This document shows, piece by piece, positions 53,675 to 62,245 of a DNA stretch of 64,000 nucleotides (position 1 is its first letter; each line of letters opens with the position of its first letter). Both the position numbers and the translations under genes were made by a program. The stretch is from an uncultured Prevotella sp. (GTDB taxonomy: Bacteria > Bacteroidota > Bacteroidia > Bacteroidales > Bacteroidaceae): positions 46,516 to 110,515 of the forward strand of contig CAMIVY010000007.1 of assembly GCA_946402275.1 (NCBI GenBank), in the 5' to 3' direction. The notes beneath the pieces were generated by a model. It saw only the letters and a list, made by a program, of their open reading frames with translations, was not told the DNA's origin and ran no database searches.

Positions 53675-56044
53675 ATGAAGAGTTATTTCAAATTCCTATC
53701 GCGTAACAAGGCCTACACCTTTATAAATATAGCGGGCCTGGTGGTGTCGCTGATGTTCATCATCCTGATGGGCGACTACACGTGGCGACAGTATAGCATC
53801 GACAGCTGGCATAAGAATGCCGACCGCATCTACCTGATGGGCGAAGAGAATTATTTCTTCCTGTGGCCACAAGCCGCTGAAGGAATTGGTGCTGCCTGCC
53901 CTGATGTGGAACAGACTTGTTGCGTGATAAGCCAGAACGGCCGCATTAAATATGGAGACAAAGAGGTTAGGGATGCTGACGGTGAAAACGGCATCATCAT
54001 GTTGGCAGACTCGACGTTCTTCCAGTTGTTCGACTTCCCATTGGTGAAAGGTAATCGGCAGACAGCCCTTGATGCGCCAGACAAATGCGTTGTCACAGAA
54101 AGGCTAGCCCACTGTCTTTTTGGCGACAAGAATCCAATCGGTGAGTCATTGCAGATAGTGGGTGACCACCAAGTATATATCAACCATGTTGACCCTTACG
54201 ATTCAACGCTGGTCTATACCGTCAGTGGCGTGATGAAGGATATGGACCGCACTGTACTACCCAATGAGACTCAACTCATCGTCAGCATGCAGCGTTATCC
54301 GCAGGTGATGGGCTATAAGCTGGACGACAAATCCTTTGTCAGTGGAGGAACGGGCACCGTCAAGGCTTTCTTCATGATGAAACCCGGCGCGGATGTGTCT
54401 GCAACGAGAGAGATTGCATCTAAATATATCGACGATCACCACCACGGTGTATGGCGCAGCAGCAAGCCAGCGATGACACCACTCACCGACATCATGTTTG
54501 CACCTCAAAACAAGGGCTTGGGATTGCAGAAGGGTGACAAGACACGAATGCGCATTCTGCTGGCCGCAGTTCTAGCCATCCTCTTCTTTGCCGTCAGCAA
54601 TTACATCAATTTGACTGTTGCCAACACAGGCTTTCGCGCCAAGGAAATGGCAACAAGACGGCTCTTTGGCAGCAGTCAGGGACAGATTTCATTGAAGCTG
54701 ATTGTAGAATCAACATTGATGGTGGCTGTTTCCTTTGCCATCGGTTTTGCGTTGGCACTCTGTTTCCAAGACGACGCTGCCGATCTGTTCAAAGGAAAGA
54801 TTTCACTGATGAACGATATTAGCGTGGGGACACTGAGCGTATGCCTCGTTTTCATCTTGCTCGTAGGTGTCATTTCCGGCATCATGCCCTCATGGCATCT
54901 TTCCCGCTATCAGCCTATCGACATCGTGAAGGGTTCATTCCGTTTCCGCTCGAAGATGATGCTTGGGCGTCTGTTCATCATCGTGCAGAACGTAGTCACT
55001 GTCACCATGCTAACATCATCATTGGTCATTTGGTTACAGCTAAACCACCTTATCCATGCACCATTGGGCTTTAACACAGAGCACCTTTTCTATATTGAGA
55101 GCTCAGCAGGCAAGAGTCAAGCGATAAGGAATATGTTGGAACAACTGCCCTTCATTGAGCGCATGGGCTGCTACAAAGGGAGTACCTTTACAGGCTATAA
55201 CTTCAGCGGAAGGGGAGTCAAGAATGGCGAAGGCGACTACGAAATGCTAATGACAACCGATTTGGATAAAGAGGCTTTCGGCCTCTTAGGACTGAAAATC
55301 ATCCGCGACAATGGTGCCGCTAACAATGGCTACTATCTTAACAAAGAAGCCCTTAGCCTGTTGAACTATACTGGCGAGGAAAAGGAACTAGTGTGGGGCG
55401 ATGGTAAAAAGGATATTATAGCTGGTGTCATGCAGGATTTCCGTATCATCAATGTGCTGGAGAATCTTCGACCGATGGCTATCAGAAAGTTGGAAACGGT
55501 GGACAGTCCTAATTTCCTCGTGAAGACAAATGGCGATAAACAAGCGAAGGATGTTTTCATGTCTATACTCAGGGAACAAGGTGTCCCTGAAAATGACTTG
55601 CAGTATTATGTTCTCAGTATGGAGGACTGCATCACCGAGACCTTCGAAGATCAGCAGAACACGCTGAAGATTATCACGCTCTTCACTATCATTGCCGTGA
55701 TTATCTCCGTGATGGGCTACGTGGGTATGTCGCTTTTCTTCATCCGTCAGCGCCAGAAGGAGATTGGCATCCGCAAGATTATGGGTTCAACATCGGGCGA
55801 GGTGATGGTACTGATGCTGCGCATTTTCTGTTCGCCGCTGCTGCTGTCGTTCGTCATCGCCGTTCCTCTCTCGTGGTACATCATGCGCGACTGGCTCACC
55901 AACTTCAGTTACCGCATCACGCTCTCGCCCTGGATCTTCGCAGCCACCTGTGCTTTTGCCCTGTTGGTAGCCATCCTCTCCGTCGGCCTCCAGATCATCA
56001 AGGCCGTCAGAACCAATCCCGTAGAAAGTATTAAAACCGAATAA
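53675..56044 (+). CDS. MacB-type ABC transporter permease (FtsX-like), second copy
   Basis: A 789-residue paralogue of the preceding permease. The start MKSYFKFLSRNKAYTFINIAG is chosen because it lies 4 nt after the previous stop and begins the usual first membrane segment; a longer open frame upstream overlaps that gene. Same two-unit layout, with RQKEIGIRKIMGSTSGEVM and the ending NPVESIKTE. Two unequal half-pumps may form a heterodimer. The ATPase gene follows after 4 nt. Confidence 0.9.
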   Translation: MKSYFKFLSRNKAYTFINIAGLVVSLMFIILMGDYTWRQYSIDSWHKNADRIYLMGEENYFFLWPQAAEGIGAACPDVEQTCCVISQNGRIKYGDKEVRDADGENGIIMLADSTFFQLFDFPLVKGNRQTALDAPDKCVVTERLAHCLFGDKNPIGESLQIVGDHQVYINHVDPYDSTLVYTVSGVMKDMDRTVLPNETQLIVSMQRYPQVMGYKLDDKSFVSGGTGTVKAFFMMKPGADVSATREIASKYIDDHHHGVWRSSKPAMTPLTDIMFAPQNKGLGLQKGDKTRMRILLAAVLAILFFAVSNYINLTVANTGFRAKEMATRRLFGSSQGQISLKLIVESTLMVAVSFAIGFALALCFQDDAADLFKGKISLMNDISVGTLSVCLVFILLVGVISGIMPSWHLSRYQPIDIVKGSFRFRSKMMLGRLFIIVQNVVTVTMLTSSLVIWLQLNHLIHAPLGFNTEHLFYIESSAGKSQAIRNMLEQLPFIERMGCYKGSTFTGYNFSGRGVKNGEGDYEMLMTTDLDKEAFGLLGLKIIRDNGAANNGYYLNKEALSLLNYTGEEKELVWGDGKKDIIAGVMQDFRIINVLENLRPMAIRKLETVDSPNFLVKTNGDKQAKDVFMSILREQGVPENDLQYYVLSMEDCITETFEDQQNTLKIITLFTIIAVIISVMGYVGMSLFFIRQRQKEIGIRKIMGSTSGEVMVLMLRIFCSPLLLSFVIAVPLSWYIMRDWLTNFSYRITLSPWIFAATCAFALLVAILSVGLQIIKAVRTNPVESIKTE

Positions 56045-56048
56045 AAAT

Positions 56049-56723
56049 ATGATTAAGTTAGAAAACATTCAGAAGGTATTCCGCACGGAAGAGGTGGAGA
56101 CCGTGGCACTGGGCGGCGTGTCGCTCGAAGTGAAGAAAGGTGAGTTTGTGGCCATCATGGGGCCGTCGGGCTGTGGTAAGTCAACACTGTTGAATATCCT
56201 GGGCTTACTCGACAATCCCACCAGTGGCACCTATTACCTCGATGGTGAGGAAGTGGGTAAGTTGAAGGAGAGTCAACGCACGAAGGTTCGCAAAGGACAA
56301 ATAGGTTTTGTATTCCAAAGCTTTAACCTGATCGACGAACTGAACGTGGAGGAGAATGTAGAGTTGCCTCTTACCTATTTGGGTGTGCCCAAGAAGGAGC
56401 GCAAGGCAAGGGTAGAGGAGGTATTGCGCCGCATGGCCATCAGTCATCGCGCCCATCACTTTCCTCAGCAGCTCTCTGGCGGTCAGCAGCAACGCGTCGC
56501 CATTGCCCGAGCCGTCGTGATGAATCCCAAGCTCATCCTGGCCGACGAGCCTACTGGTAACCTCGACTCTAAAAACGGCCTCGAAGTAATGCAACTCCTG
56601 ACACAGCTGAACCAAGAGGGCACTACCGTCGTGATGGTCACCCACTCTGAGCGAGATGCTGGTTACGCCCAGCGCATCATCAACCTCCTCGATGGCCAGG
56701 TTGTTCCAGAAGTTAGTCTTTGA
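56049..56723 (+). CDS. MacB/LolD-type ABC ATPase
   Basis: A 224-residue nucleotide-binding protein: Walker A GPSGCGKSTLL, Q-loop FVFQSFNLI, signature LSGGQQQRVAIARA, Walker B LILADEPTGNLDS, H-loop VMVTHS. The GNLDS ending after Walker B is typical of the MacB/LolD/FtsE group. It energises the two FtsX-like permeases. Last gene of the efflux operon; 158 nt separate it from the lipoprotein operon, with no clear terminator between. Confidence 0.95.
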   Translation: MIKLENIQKVFRTEEVETVALGGVSLEVKKGEFVAIMGPSGCGKSTLLNILGLLDNPTSGTYYLDGEEVGKLKESQRTKVRKGQIGFVFQSFNLIDELNVEENVELPLTYLGVPKKERKARVEEVLRRMAISHRAHHFPQQLSGGQQQRVAIARAVVMNPKLILADEPTGNLDSKNGLEVMQLLTQLNQEGTTVVMVTHSERDAGYAQRIINLLDGQVVPEVSL

Positions 56724-56881
56724 AGCATAACTCTCTCGTTGATAGCGGGCAGTTATCGGTCACCTTGACTGGTACTGTCCGCAATAAAAGTGTCAGATTA
56801 AGAACATTTAACGCCCGACGATGCAGGATTTCCCGCTTCATGGCGTTTATATAGACAAAAACATTAACAACAAATATCGAA

Positions 56882-57715
56882 ATGAAAACAATGAAGATTT
56901 GGAGAAACATTTTTATGATGCTTGCTGCTTTCTCCCTCGCCTCTTGCAGCAGCGACGATGATAACGACAAGGACATTGTCAATGAGATTAACATGAGCAT
57001 TTCTGCAGAACCGGGCGTGATGTACGACCTCTTCGATAGCATGGGAGAACATCCCATCGAGTGTATGCAAGTGATGACGGAAGACGAGCCGGGACAATGG
57101 CAGAACCTATACTTTAGCGAAGTCAAAGGCTTCACTTACGAAAGAGGTCATGAATACGTGCTGCGCGTGAAACGGACTATTTTGGCCAACCCTCCCCAGG
57201 ATGCCAGCAACCGCACATACGAACTGGTGCGCATCCTCGCCGACAAGAAAGTGGAAGATGTGGCAGAACCTGTGGAGAAAGAGGTAAAGACAGAAGCCGA
57301 CATAGAGTATGAGCAGCAGTGTCCGGTAGAGAAGTATGCCATAGTCAAAGGTGGTGAATACATGGTGGATGCCGATGGCAAGATGACATACGCCGATGGT
57401 ACGCCGACTCCCGAATTTGACAAGCATGCACAAATCTACCTGGAGAACATTCTTGATAAGAGCCACCCGCTATGGCAGGCAGGAGCCCGTTATCAGGCAA
57501 CATACGCCTACGTTCTTTCGCCTTTTACCGATGAGATACGCCTTGTGCCGGGCAGTCATTCAGGATTCCTCTTCAAGAACATACTTACCGAGAGCGAAAT
57601 GGCATACGTCAAGCAATCGATGAAACAAGGCGAAACGCTGCACTACAATCTCATCCTCGCCAATGTTTATAAGCGGGGTATCCAGAAAGTAGAGTTTACG
57701 ATAAAGAAGAAATGA
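56882..57715 (+). CDS. DUF4377-like surface lipoprotein
   Basis: A 277-residue lipoprotein (lipobox LASC, Cys22, followed by SSDDDND, an acidic surface-export-like signal). FTYERGHEYVLRVKRTILANPPQDASNRTYELVRIL matches DUF4377, a small Bacteroidota domain of unknown role. The C-terminal half (about 140-277) is not recognised. It opens a run of overlapping genes to 61741 and overlaps the next by 4 nt. Confidence 0.75.
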   Translation: MKTMKIWRNIFMMLAAFSLASCSSDDDNDKDIVNEINMSISAEPGVMYDLFDSMGEHPIECMQVMTEDEPGQWQNLYFSEVKGFTYERGHEYVLRVKRTILANPPQDASNRTYELVRILADKKVEDVAEPVEKEVKTEADIEYEQQCPVEKYAIVKGGEYMVDADGKMTYADGTPTPEFDKHAQIYLENILDKSHPLWQAGARYQATYAYVLSPFTDEIRLVPGSHSGFLFKNILTESEMAYVKQSMKQGETLHYNLILANVYKRGIQKVEFTIKKK

Positions 57716-58167
57716 CAACAATGAAAATCTGGAAAATAGTATTTGTGTTGCTTACAGCCTTTTCCCTAGCCTCTTGTGACAAAGAAGATGAAAATAATAT
57801 GATGTTGACAGCTATAGAATCTATAGCCTCAACGCAATGGTCGCTCAACAGGCAGGCAACACACAGGGAGGGCAAGACCGTGATAGAAAAGTTCGACACA
57901 GAGAGTGCATATCGATATGTCTATGACTTTCGCGAGACCGACTACCAAATCATCTGCTACCATACCGATGGAACAATGACATCCGTTGTGGAAAGGGGCA
58001 CCTACACCTATGATGCCGTGAGGCGTGTTCTTACACTCGTTGATGCTGATGGCTTTGCAAAATACTATAGTGTTTCGAGTAATAAAGCCTACCAACTGAG
58101 CCTTCGTCAAACATTAGGCGATACACAGATAATATTGGAACTCACAAAAATCATCGAAAACAGGTAA
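57712..58167 (+). CDS. Small surface lipoprotein, unknown function
   Basis: A 151-residue lipoprotein; lipobox LASC then DKEDEN, a good lysine/acidic surface-export signal. The ATG at 57712 overlaps the previous stop; an ATG at 57721 is also possible. The mature part (about 120 residues) looks beta-rich, with YRYVYDFRETDYQIICYHTDGTM and GTYTYDAVRRVLTLVDADG suggesting a lipocalin/META-like strand pattern. Signal region is nearly the same as in the preceding lipoprotein (MKIWK...FSLASC), so the two may be duplicates that diverged. Family not recognised. Confidence 0.65.
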   Translation: MTTMKIWKIVFVLLTAFSLASCDKEDENNMMLTAIESIASTQWSLNRQATHREGKTVIEKFDTESAYRYVYDFRETDYQIICYHTDGTMTSVVERGTYTYDAVRRVLTLVDADGFAKYYSVSSNKAYQLSLRQTLGDTQIILELTKIIENR

Positions 58168-58174
58168 ATACAGC

Positions 58175-58747
58175 ATGAAACAGAAAATGGCATTACTCTT
58201 TTCCCTCGTTGCTCTTGTACTGACAGCGTGCAGCAGCGACCCGCAATGGGCCGACCCAGAAGCACACGAAAAGACCGTAGAACTGAATGAACAGTATGGG
58301 CCGCTCATGGCCGGGACATGGCATTATGAGAAAATCGGAGAGCGGCAGCGTTACTTCGAGCGGCTGACGTTCAACGAAGATGGGACATTTACGGGTATGC
58401 GGATATGGCAATCTCGTCAGCTCGTCACCATCGACGGCAATGAGCAATATACTGACTGGACAAATGTGTTAGATGACACAGGTTGGGGCGATGAAGCGCC
58501 GATGAACGGCACGTTTACAGGGACTTGGCAGTTGGGGTACTGGAATCCAGAGGGAGAGGGCAGCACAAAGCGTAACTGTCTGCGACTGGAAGCACACTAC
58601 GATAACGAACGTAAATACATGGCCTACTCATACGTCGCCACATTCGACTATGCCGATGACACAACCCTGCGTTTTCAAGGCTATTATGCCAAGGACGAAG
58701 ACGGTTGGGTGAATTTCCAGCGAGGCGATGCAGAACCGAGTTTCTAA
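58175..58747 (+). CDS. Lipocalin-like lipoprotein, unknown function
   Basis: A 190-residue lipoprotein (LVLTAC lipobox, about Cys19). GTWHYEKIGERQRYFERLTFNEDGTFTGMR is the beginning of a lipocalin-like barrel; the rest is strand-rich with GTWQLGYW as a second entry. Probably a periplasmic or surface ligand-binding barrel. 7 nt after the previous gene; same operon. Confidence 0.65.
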   Translation: MKQKMALLFSLVALVLTACSSDPQWADPEAHEKTVELNEQYGPLMAGTWHYEKIGERQRYFERLTFNEDGTFTGMRIWQSRQLVTIDGNEQYTDWTNVLDDTGWGDEAPMNGTFTGTWQLGYWNPEGEGSTKRNCLRLEAHYDNERKYMAYSYVATFDYADDTTLRFQGYYAKDEDGWVNFQRGDAEPSF

Positions 58748-58763
58748 ATACTATATTGTTGGA

Positions 58764-59585
58764 ATGTATATCGGAATAAACTTTGTTACGAAAAAGGTAA
58801 TATCCATCCTGTTTGCTCTTGCTTTGTTTTCGTGCCGCCCGGTAGTAAATCAGCCGACATCGAAATCATCTGCAAGTGATTCTGTAGAATTGAAGAAGCA
58901 GGAAGCATGGGAATCGGTACACAGGCTTGACAGTGTTGAAACCCTACTGGCGGAGGAAAAGAAAGAGTATGATGCTGAGGCATCCGCTTCCGACAAACCT
59001 GCGAGACAATACAGCGAGCATGAGTTGAACGCCATCATGGACACGATTGGGCAGCGGCTCAGCAAGTGCAAAGAACTGTCTAGCTGCATCAGCAGTTATT
59101 GTGTGGTGGCTAACGGCATAGAGGTGAATTTCATCTATAACACCGCAGAACGCCGTCGGCTGTTCCGCCAGAAAGTCTACAATGCACCCATTCTGAAATT
59201 TGTAGGGCCAGAATCTCCCATACGGATGTCAAAGACAGGTGTAAGCGATACGCTGGGCATCAGTATTCGTCCCACCAAAGAAGTTTTTCCTCTTATAGCC
59301 GAGACCGTCACCTTTATACTCAGGAACAACAGCTGCAGTGAATTGACTTGTGGCGAACATTGCGAGATAGCATTCCTTGATTCGGAAGGAGTCTGGCGCA
59401 AACTGCCCCGAAACGAGATGTTCAATGACATTGGCTATGAGGTGGACCCCAATGGAAGCAGGAAGGTCAGCGGCAGACTCAATCCCAAGGTATTTCCCAC
59501 GCCAGCCACCCGCTACCGATTCTTCTATCCCATCACACATAACGGGAAGAACATCACCCTTATGGCAGAATATGAAATGAGATAA
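58764..59585 (+). CDS. Lipoprotein with C-terminal Ig-like domain
   Basis: A 273-residue lipoprotein. The ATG giving MYIGINFVTKKVISILFALALFSC is used; an ATG 36 nt upstream would overlap the previous gene. After the lipidated Cys comes a charged helical stretch, a middle domain with four cysteines (KCKELSSCISSYC region), then an Ig-like beta domain: IRPTKEVFPLIAETVTFILRNNS ... FNDIGYEVDPNGSRKVSGRL. The latter resembles bacterial Ig-like (Big_14) domains and is paralogous to the lipoprotein at 61220. Confidence 0.68.
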   Translation: MYIGINFVTKKVISILFALALFSCRPVVNQPTSKSSASDSVELKKQEAWESVHRLDSVETLLAEEKKEYDAEASASDKPARQYSEHELNAIMDTIGQRLSKCKELSSCISSYCVVANGIEVNFIYNTAERRRLFRQKVYNAPILKFVGPESPIRMSKTGVSDTLGISIRPTKEVFPLIAETVTFILRNNSCSELTCGEHCEIAFLDSEGVWRKLPRNEMFNDIGYEVDPNGSRKVSGRLNPKVFPTPATRYRFFYPITHNGKNITLMAEYEMR

Positions 59586-59586
59586 T

Positions 59587-60552
59587 ATGTGCAATGTATT
59601 GAAGCTGTATTTCGGACTTAAGGCAAAACGCCTGTGGCGGATGCTTAAGGATTTGGGAGTCATGGCTGCACCCGCCTTATTTCTTTTTTTGCTCATGGGC
59701 ATACTTACTGTAACAGGATTAGTTTCTGCTCCTATATATTACAGTGTATCGCTCTATGTCTTCCTGTTGCTGGCTTATCATTTCACGCGCGGCGACTCTG
59801 CATTTCTCTTCTCGGTTTTTGGAAAGAGATACACGAAGATGTTGTTTGTTGTAGAATACATGCTTCTTTCAATCCCTTTTCTATGCATCTTCCTCTATCG
59901 CGGCGAACTTTGCGGCGTTGTGCTCGTTCCGCTTTCTTCGGTACTCGTAAGCATTATTCCTTGTGGAGGCTATTCCTTGCGCTTGCCCACTTTCCCGTTC
60001 TTGGCTTCTGGCAGCTATGAGTATCACCGTGCAGGACGTTTGACTATGCTTCTGTTACTGCCGCTAATGGCAGGAGGAGCGATAGGCGTGTACGTAGGGA
60101 ATCGTAATCTTGTTGTCGTAGCCTATATGATTGCGGTTTCCGTCTTTAGCATGCTGCTGATGCGTGAGTGGCATGTGGAGTACTTGTTTAATTACAGGAG
60201 TGCTGCGAGGTTTCTAAAACTTAAACTCCTGTATGCCTTGAGGAATGTGTGTGTAATCTTTCTTCTGTTTATAGTATGCCTGATAATTGTCGATTCATGC
60301 CTGCCTCAGTTGCTTTTGGCAGCATCGTACTATCTTTGCGCAAGCCTCTTGTTGTTTCAAGTGGAAATGCTTTGCGTCGTAAGCGGTGGTACCAACAGCG
60401 GAGATGACATCTTACAAGTGATTGCTTTTATGGTCTTGAATGCCATATTCTTTGTGTCGTTAATTGTGCCACAGGCCATGCCGTTCTCCATAATAGCATC
60501 AGGCGTCTTGGCTTTTCAGGCCTATTCAATAGTAAGGAAATACAAATTATGA
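59587..60552 (+). CDS. Membrane protein, probable ABC-2-type permease
   Basis: A 321-residue protein with about eight membrane segments and no long soluble domain. No family motif is recognised; the close coupling (4-nt ATGA overlap) with an ABC ATPase and the layout resemble small ABC-2-type exporters or lantibiotic-immunity permeases. Probably the membrane half of a second ABC transporter, of unknown substrate. Confidence 0.6.
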   Translation: MCNVLKLYFGLKAKRLWRMLKDLGVMAAPALFLFLLMGILTVTGLVSAPIYYSVSLYVFLLLAYHFTRGDSAFLFSVFGKRYTKMLFVVEYMLLSIPFLCIFLYRGELCGVVLVPLSSVLVSIIPCGGYSLRLPTFPFLASGSYEYHRAGRLTMLLLLPLMAGGAIGVYVGNRNLVVVAYMIAVSVFSMLLMREWHVEYLFNYRSAARFLKLKLLYALRNVCVIFLLFIVCLIIVDSCLPQLLLAASYYLCASLLLFQVEMLCVVSGGTNSGDDILQVIAFMVLNAIFFVSLIVPQAMPFSIIASGVLAFQAYSIVRKYKL

Positions 60553-61223
60553 TAGAGGTTAGGAATCTTACCAAGAAATATCGTGAGTTGCTTGTTATAG
60601 ACAACTTCAGCCATTCCTTTGAAGAAGGGAAGGTATATGGAATCATGGGAGAGAATGGAGCAGGCAAAAGTACATTGTTCAGATGCATTGCCGGGATAGA
60701 ATCTTATGAAGGCTCTGTCTTTGTCAGCGAGAACAGGCAGATTGGTTACATGAACGATACACCCTTCTATTACTCATACGTCACAGGCATGGAATACATT
60801 GAGTTCAGTCTTCGTGCAAAAGGAAAGAATGTCAGCAGAGAGGTGATAGAAAAGCTTAATGAGAAGTTCGCCTTGCCTCTCAACAGATATGCCAGCAGAT
60901 ACTCCTTAGGCATGAAAAAGCGGCTGATGCTACTAACGCTCATGCTTCAGGACAATGACATCGTCATCATGGACGAACCTTTCAACGGTATAGATCTTGC
61001 TGGGACAATTGCTCTCAGGCATTGGCTAAAGAAGATGAAGACCAAGAGGAAATGCGTCATACTTTCCTCACACATCGTTTCTGCAATATCTGATATATGC
61101 GATGAGATTACGTATATTCACAAAGGCAAAGTCGTGGCTGATTTCTCAGGTATGTCAGCAGAGTCTATTGAGCATTATATTCTTGAAGAATTCCTTTCAC
61201 CTGTGTCCATAAAAGCGAAATGA
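60549..61223 (+). CDS. ABC-2-type transporter ATPase
   Basis: A 224-residue ABC ATPase: Walker A GENGAGKSTLF, signature RYSLGMKKRLMLLTLML (SLGMKKR), Walker B NDIVIMDEPFNGID, H-loop ILSSHIV. The loose signature and FNGID type resemble ABC-2 (daunorubicin/bacitracin/lantibiotic-type) ATPases, unlike the MacB-type ATPase at 56049. Pairs with the upstream membrane protein and overlaps the next lipoprotein gene by 4 nt. Confidence 0.9.
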   Translation: MIEVRNLTKKYRELLVIDNFSHSFEEGKVYGIMGENGAGKSTLFRCIAGIESYEGSVFVSENRQIGYMNDTPFYYSYVTGMEYIEFSLRAKGKNVSREVIEKLNEKFALPLNRYASRYSLGMKKRLMLLTLMLQDNDIVIMDEPFNGIDLAGTIALRHWLKKMKTKRKCVILSSHIVSAISDICDEITYIHKGKVVADFSGMSAESIEHYILEEFLSPVSIKAK

Positions 61224-61741
61224 AACAAGCAAAACTTCTCTTCCTCCTGATTGCCACCCTCGCATTCGCCTCTTGTCGTCCAACGGCACGGCAGGCGGTG
61301 GCAGATGTGGTACAGCCGACGGACAGTACTGAGGCCGTAACCAGTGCAGATACCCTGCGCCTCGTCATCACCGACAAAAGTCTCTCGCAAACCGACTCCC
61401 TTATACGGAGGATACTGAAACTTCCATTAGACTCTATTGTCGTGGAAATGGTTAATAATACCGACAGCACTTGTATGACAGGCGAGGCATACACCATCGA
61501 ACAACGGATAAATAAAGAGTGGAAGGCATTGCCTATCAAGCCGAGAAAAGACGGAGCCGTCTATGCCTTTAACGATATTGGCTACGAACTCGCCCCACAT
61601 AGTTCCCGCCAGTTCAGTATCCACGTGGAGCCGGACAAATATGACTTCGAGCGTGGAAAGGAATTCCGCATCGCCAAAGAGTTTTTCAAGTTAGGGCAGA
61701 ACAATCCTAAAAGCGTCTATTGCTATTTTATAATTGAATGA
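61220..61741 (+). CDS. Lipoprotein with Ig-like domain, paralogue of 58764-59585
   Basis: A 173-residue lipoprotein (lipobox FASC, Cys19 region). The mature part ends in the same Ig-like domain type: VEMVNNTDSTCMTGEAYTIEQ, then FNDIGYELAPHSSRQFSIHVEP, equivalent to FNDIGYEVDPNGSRKVSGRL in the other copy. It lacks the middle domain. Last gene before the right end of element 1. Confidence 0.68.
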   Translation: MKQAKLLFLLIATLAFASCRPTARQAVADVVQPTDSTEAVTSADTLRLVITDKSLSQTDSLIRRILKLPLDSIVVEMVNNTDSTCMTGEAYTIEQRINKEWKALPIKPRKDGAVYAFNDIGYELAPHSSRQFSIHVEPDKYDFERGKEFRIAKEFFKLGQNNPKSVYCYFIIE

Positions 61742-61890
61742 ACGCCTCGTTCGCTAATGAAGTAAGGTGAGAGTCAAACGCCAACAGCATTATCAGAACA
61801 AATCCGTTTGTCTATGTTTGCCTATCATTTTGCAAACTAATACAATTCAATTCAGTATAAATGGGGCGATAGCTCGTTAAATAATGTTAT

Positions 61891-61930
61891 CACGCCAAAA
61901 ACACGCCAAAAATTTCGTGAACGCCAAAAA
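61891..61930 (+). repeat. Integrase arm-type repeats, right end of element 1
   Basis: CACGCCAAAAA twice in tandem (61891-61901, 61902-61912) and ACGCCAAAAA at 61921-61930, the same set and order as beside the first integrase. The 620-bp stretch 61742-62361 holds these, hairpins and the attachment core, but no gene. Confidence 0.85.
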
Positions 61931-61935
61931 GAAAA

Positions 61936-61957
61936 GGTGGTCGATTACTCGACCACC
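61936..61957. terminator. Hairpin at the right end of element 1
   Basis: Perfect 9-bp stem GGTGGTCGA (61936-61944) / TCGACCACC (61949-61957), TTAC loop. No T-run directly after. Confidence 0.6.
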
Positions 61958-62048
61958 ATGCTTTACAACGTACTGACTGTCAGGAACTTATTGTCAGCTT
62001 GTTTTAAGCGGTTGCAGGGCCAACTCCTGCGATTGACAACCTTGCGTT

Positions 62049-62062
62049 GTCGGGATGAGGCG
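62049..62062 (+). other. Shared attachment core between elements 1 and 2
   Basis: GTCGGGATGAGGCG, identical to 34617-34630. A small hairpin GACAAC/GTTGTC just precedes it. Continuing ACTCCGAA, it resembles the reverse complement of a tRNA 3' end (T-arm and acceptor), a usual integrase target; no complete tRNA is present. Confidence 0.78.
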
Positions 62063-62189
62063 ACTCCGAATAGGGGAATCATAGTAAATTATAGAAAACG
62101 CATGTTTCGTAACTTATGCTGATTTTCAGCGATTTACGATGTTTAATCAGCAACTTCCGTAATCTTAAATAACCTTAAATTTCCATTAT

Positions 62190-62211
62190 CACGGGAAAAA
62201 CGCGGGAAAAA
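62190..62211 (+). repeat. Arm-type repeats of element 2, altered sequence
   Basis: CACGGGAAAAA and CGCGGGAAAAA, tandem 11-bp units. Same layout as in element 1, but CGCC is replaced by CGGG, suggesting a changed binding specificity. Confidence 0.8.
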
Positions 62212-62213
62212 TA

Positions 62214-62245
62214 TTCGTATTCCCGTGGCAATTTTCTTAACTTTG
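62214..62245 (+). promoter_or_regulatory. Promoter for the second integrase
   Basis: -33-like TTCG (62214-62217), 20-bp spacer, -7 TAACTTTG (62238-62245), immediately next to the arm repeats, so integrase could repress itself. Confidence 0.6.

Larger units (their letters stand above)
34617..62062 (+). mobile_element. Integrative mobilizable element 1, about 27.4 kb
   Basis: Bounded by direct repeats of the 14-bp core GTCGGGATGAGGCG (34617-34630 and 62049-62062), with 11-bp CACGCCAAAAA tandem repeats just inside both ends in the same orientation. The left end has a tyrosine recombinase. The backbone holds an AbiE-like pair, regulators, ParA, primase-helicase, an iteron/oriT-like region and a MobV relaxase (to 46778); the cargo is a two-component system and two ABC operons (46939-61741). 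No conjugation (type IV secretion) genes are seen, so transfer would need a helper. Confidence 0.82.

Noticed and set aside
62040..62120. tRNA gene at the attachment core
   Set aside because: The core resembles a tRNA 3' end in reverse, but no cloverleaf can be completed on either strand at 34.6 or 62.0 kb.
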